In this document: piece after piece, positions 62,798-64,000 of the stretch
Numbering within the stretch: the first letter of the stretch is position 1
Layout: the number at the start of each line of letters is the position of its first letter
Source of the DNA: Rhizobium sp. Q54
GTDB lineage: Bacteria > Pseudomonadota > Alphaproteobacteria > Rhizobiales > Xanthobacteraceae
Length of the DNA: 64,000 bases
Assembly (NCBI GenBank): GCA_945861265.1
Contig: CAMAUC010000008.1
Coordinates: 1 to 64,000 of the forward strand
Direction of reading: 5' to 3'
The notes under the pieces: generated by a model
The model's database searches: none
The model's input: only the letters and a program-made list of their open reading frames with translations
What the model was told of the DNA's origin: nothing
Made by a program: the position numbers and the translations under genes

Positions 62798-63961
62798 TCA
62801 GGCGGCGCGCAAGTCGCCGGCGGCCGGCAACTGGCCGACCGATACCTGATTGCGGCCGGCGGCCTTGGCAGCGTAAAGCAGCCGGTCGGCGAATTCGACC
62901 AGGGCGGCCGGCTCACCTCTGAGGTTTCTGGCGGTCGCGGCGCCGATGCTGATGGTCATGCGCGGACCGGCCGGCGAACGCGGATGCGTGATGTCGGCGT
63001 GGCGCAGCGCGGCCGCGAGTTTGTTGGCCACCGCCAAGGCGCCGGCGGTGCCGATGTCGGGCATCAGCACGACGAATTCCTCGCCGCCGTAGCGCGCAAC
63101 GATATCGCCCGGCCGCTTGATCGTATCGACCAGCAATTGCGCGAGTTGGCGCAGGCAGGCATCGCCCTGCGGATGGCCGCAATGATCGTTATAGGCCTTG
63201 AAGTGGTCGACATCGATCATCAGCAGCGATAGCGGCGCGCCGGCGCGGCGGCAGCGGCGCCATTCGCGCTCCAGCGCGGCGTCGAAGCGGCGGCGGTTGG
63301 GGATGCCGGTCATCGCGTCGGTCGACAGCAAGTGGGTCATCACCAGGCCTTGCGCATATTGCATCCGCTGGCTGCGCTGCAGAGAATTGGCCGCTGTAAA
63401 GCCGAGCGCATTGGCGAGGAATACCCAGACCAGCGCGCGATAAAAAACATCGGGCGCCAACGCATCGCCGAGCACCTGCGACCACCATATCGGCGCGATA
63501 CAGGAAAAGGTGATGGCGAGCACGGTCGATCCGGTCAGCCGAAGCGGCAGATAGAGATAGATGACGAACACGATGCCGACCATCAATGTTGGCCACATTC
63601 CAATCATATCCGGGCGGAGCGTCAGCATGCCTAAGCGACCGACGATGCCGATAGCGAGGCTTGCCAGCGTCATGGCTTCGAGGAGTTGCGGCGAACGAAT
63701 GCGCGCGCCGATCGCCAAACCGACGAGCGGCAGCCAGATCAGGGTAAAGGCCTGCGCCAACGCCGCCGTATTACTGACGCCACGGCCGCAGGCGTCGAGT
63801 TCGACAAAAAAATTCAGGCCGCTGGCGACGGCGACCAGCACCAGCAGCAGGAGAACACGGCCCCGATCCTCAGGAAAACGGTGCTGCTGATAATCGCGCT
63901 CGCATTTTGGGTCCGCAAGGCGCGCGGTCCAGCGCGTCACCGCGACCGGCGTGATCGCCAC
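62798..63961 (-). CDS. Membrane diguanylate cyclase (GGEEF, with RxxD I-site)
   Basis: MTHLLSTDAMTGIPNRRRFDAAL...KRPGDIVARYGGEEFVVLMPD; N-terminal multi-TM sensor. Confidence 0.93.
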   Translation of the reverse strand: MAITPVAVTRWTARLADPKCERDYQQHRFPEDRGRVLLLLVLVAVASGLNFFVELDACGRGVSNTAALAQAFTLIWLPLVGLAIGARIRSPQLLEAMTLASLAIGIVGRLGMLTLRPDMIGMWPTLMVGIVFVIYLYLPLRLTGSTVLAITFSCIAPIWWSQVLGDALAPDVFYRALVWVFLANALGFTAANSLQRSQRMQYAQGLVMTHLLSTDAMTGIPNRRRFDAALEREWRRCRRAGAPLSLLMIDVDHFKAYNDHCGHPQGDACLRQLAQLLVDTIKRPGDIVARYGGEEFVVLMPDIGTAGALAVANKLAAALRHADITHPRSPAGPRMTISIGAATARNLRGEPAALVEFADRLLYAAKAAGRNQVSVGQLPAAGDLRAA

Positions 63962-64000
63962 GCCGACGTCATCGCGTTTAAGCCGTCCGTTTGCTGGAGA

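Overview
This 64 kb window is high-GC, gene-dense chromosomal DNA, most likely from a Rhizobiales-type alphaproteobacterium (inferred from gene content; not verified). Most of it is ordinary metabolism, transport and signalling: three Bug-type solute receptors, acyl-CoA carboxylase subunits, isovaleryl-CoA dehydrogenase, MgtE, queC, lipB, Dps, a PLD-VTT fusion, GGDEF/EAL proteins, one tRNA-Leu(GAG), a VapBC-type toxin-antitoxin pair and a terminal korC/korA/korB-like operon. No CRISPR array, prophage or intact IS was seen. The strongest non-obvious signals are: (1) five exact GGAAC-N16-CGTT motifs, the alphaproteobacterial general-stress sigma factor (EcfG) signature, each 30-53 nt upstream of a small CDS at 2.7-10.9 kb, which suggests a stress micro-regulon including an unannotated-looking 66-aa protein and a triplicate-repeat secreted protein; (2) a coding-poor block of about 540 nt at 48.35-48.90 kb made of a chain of perfect hairpins, a candidate structured RNA or repeat mosaic; (3) a (GGGAC)n pentanucleotide repeat with G-quadruplex potential just upstream of a GST start codon; (4) tandem TGATATCA palindromes 11 bp apart upstream of vapBC; (5) a perfect 16-bp palindrome upstream of a histone-H1-like protein gene. 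Start codons were chosen by eye where the ORF track began too far upstream; no database search was possible.
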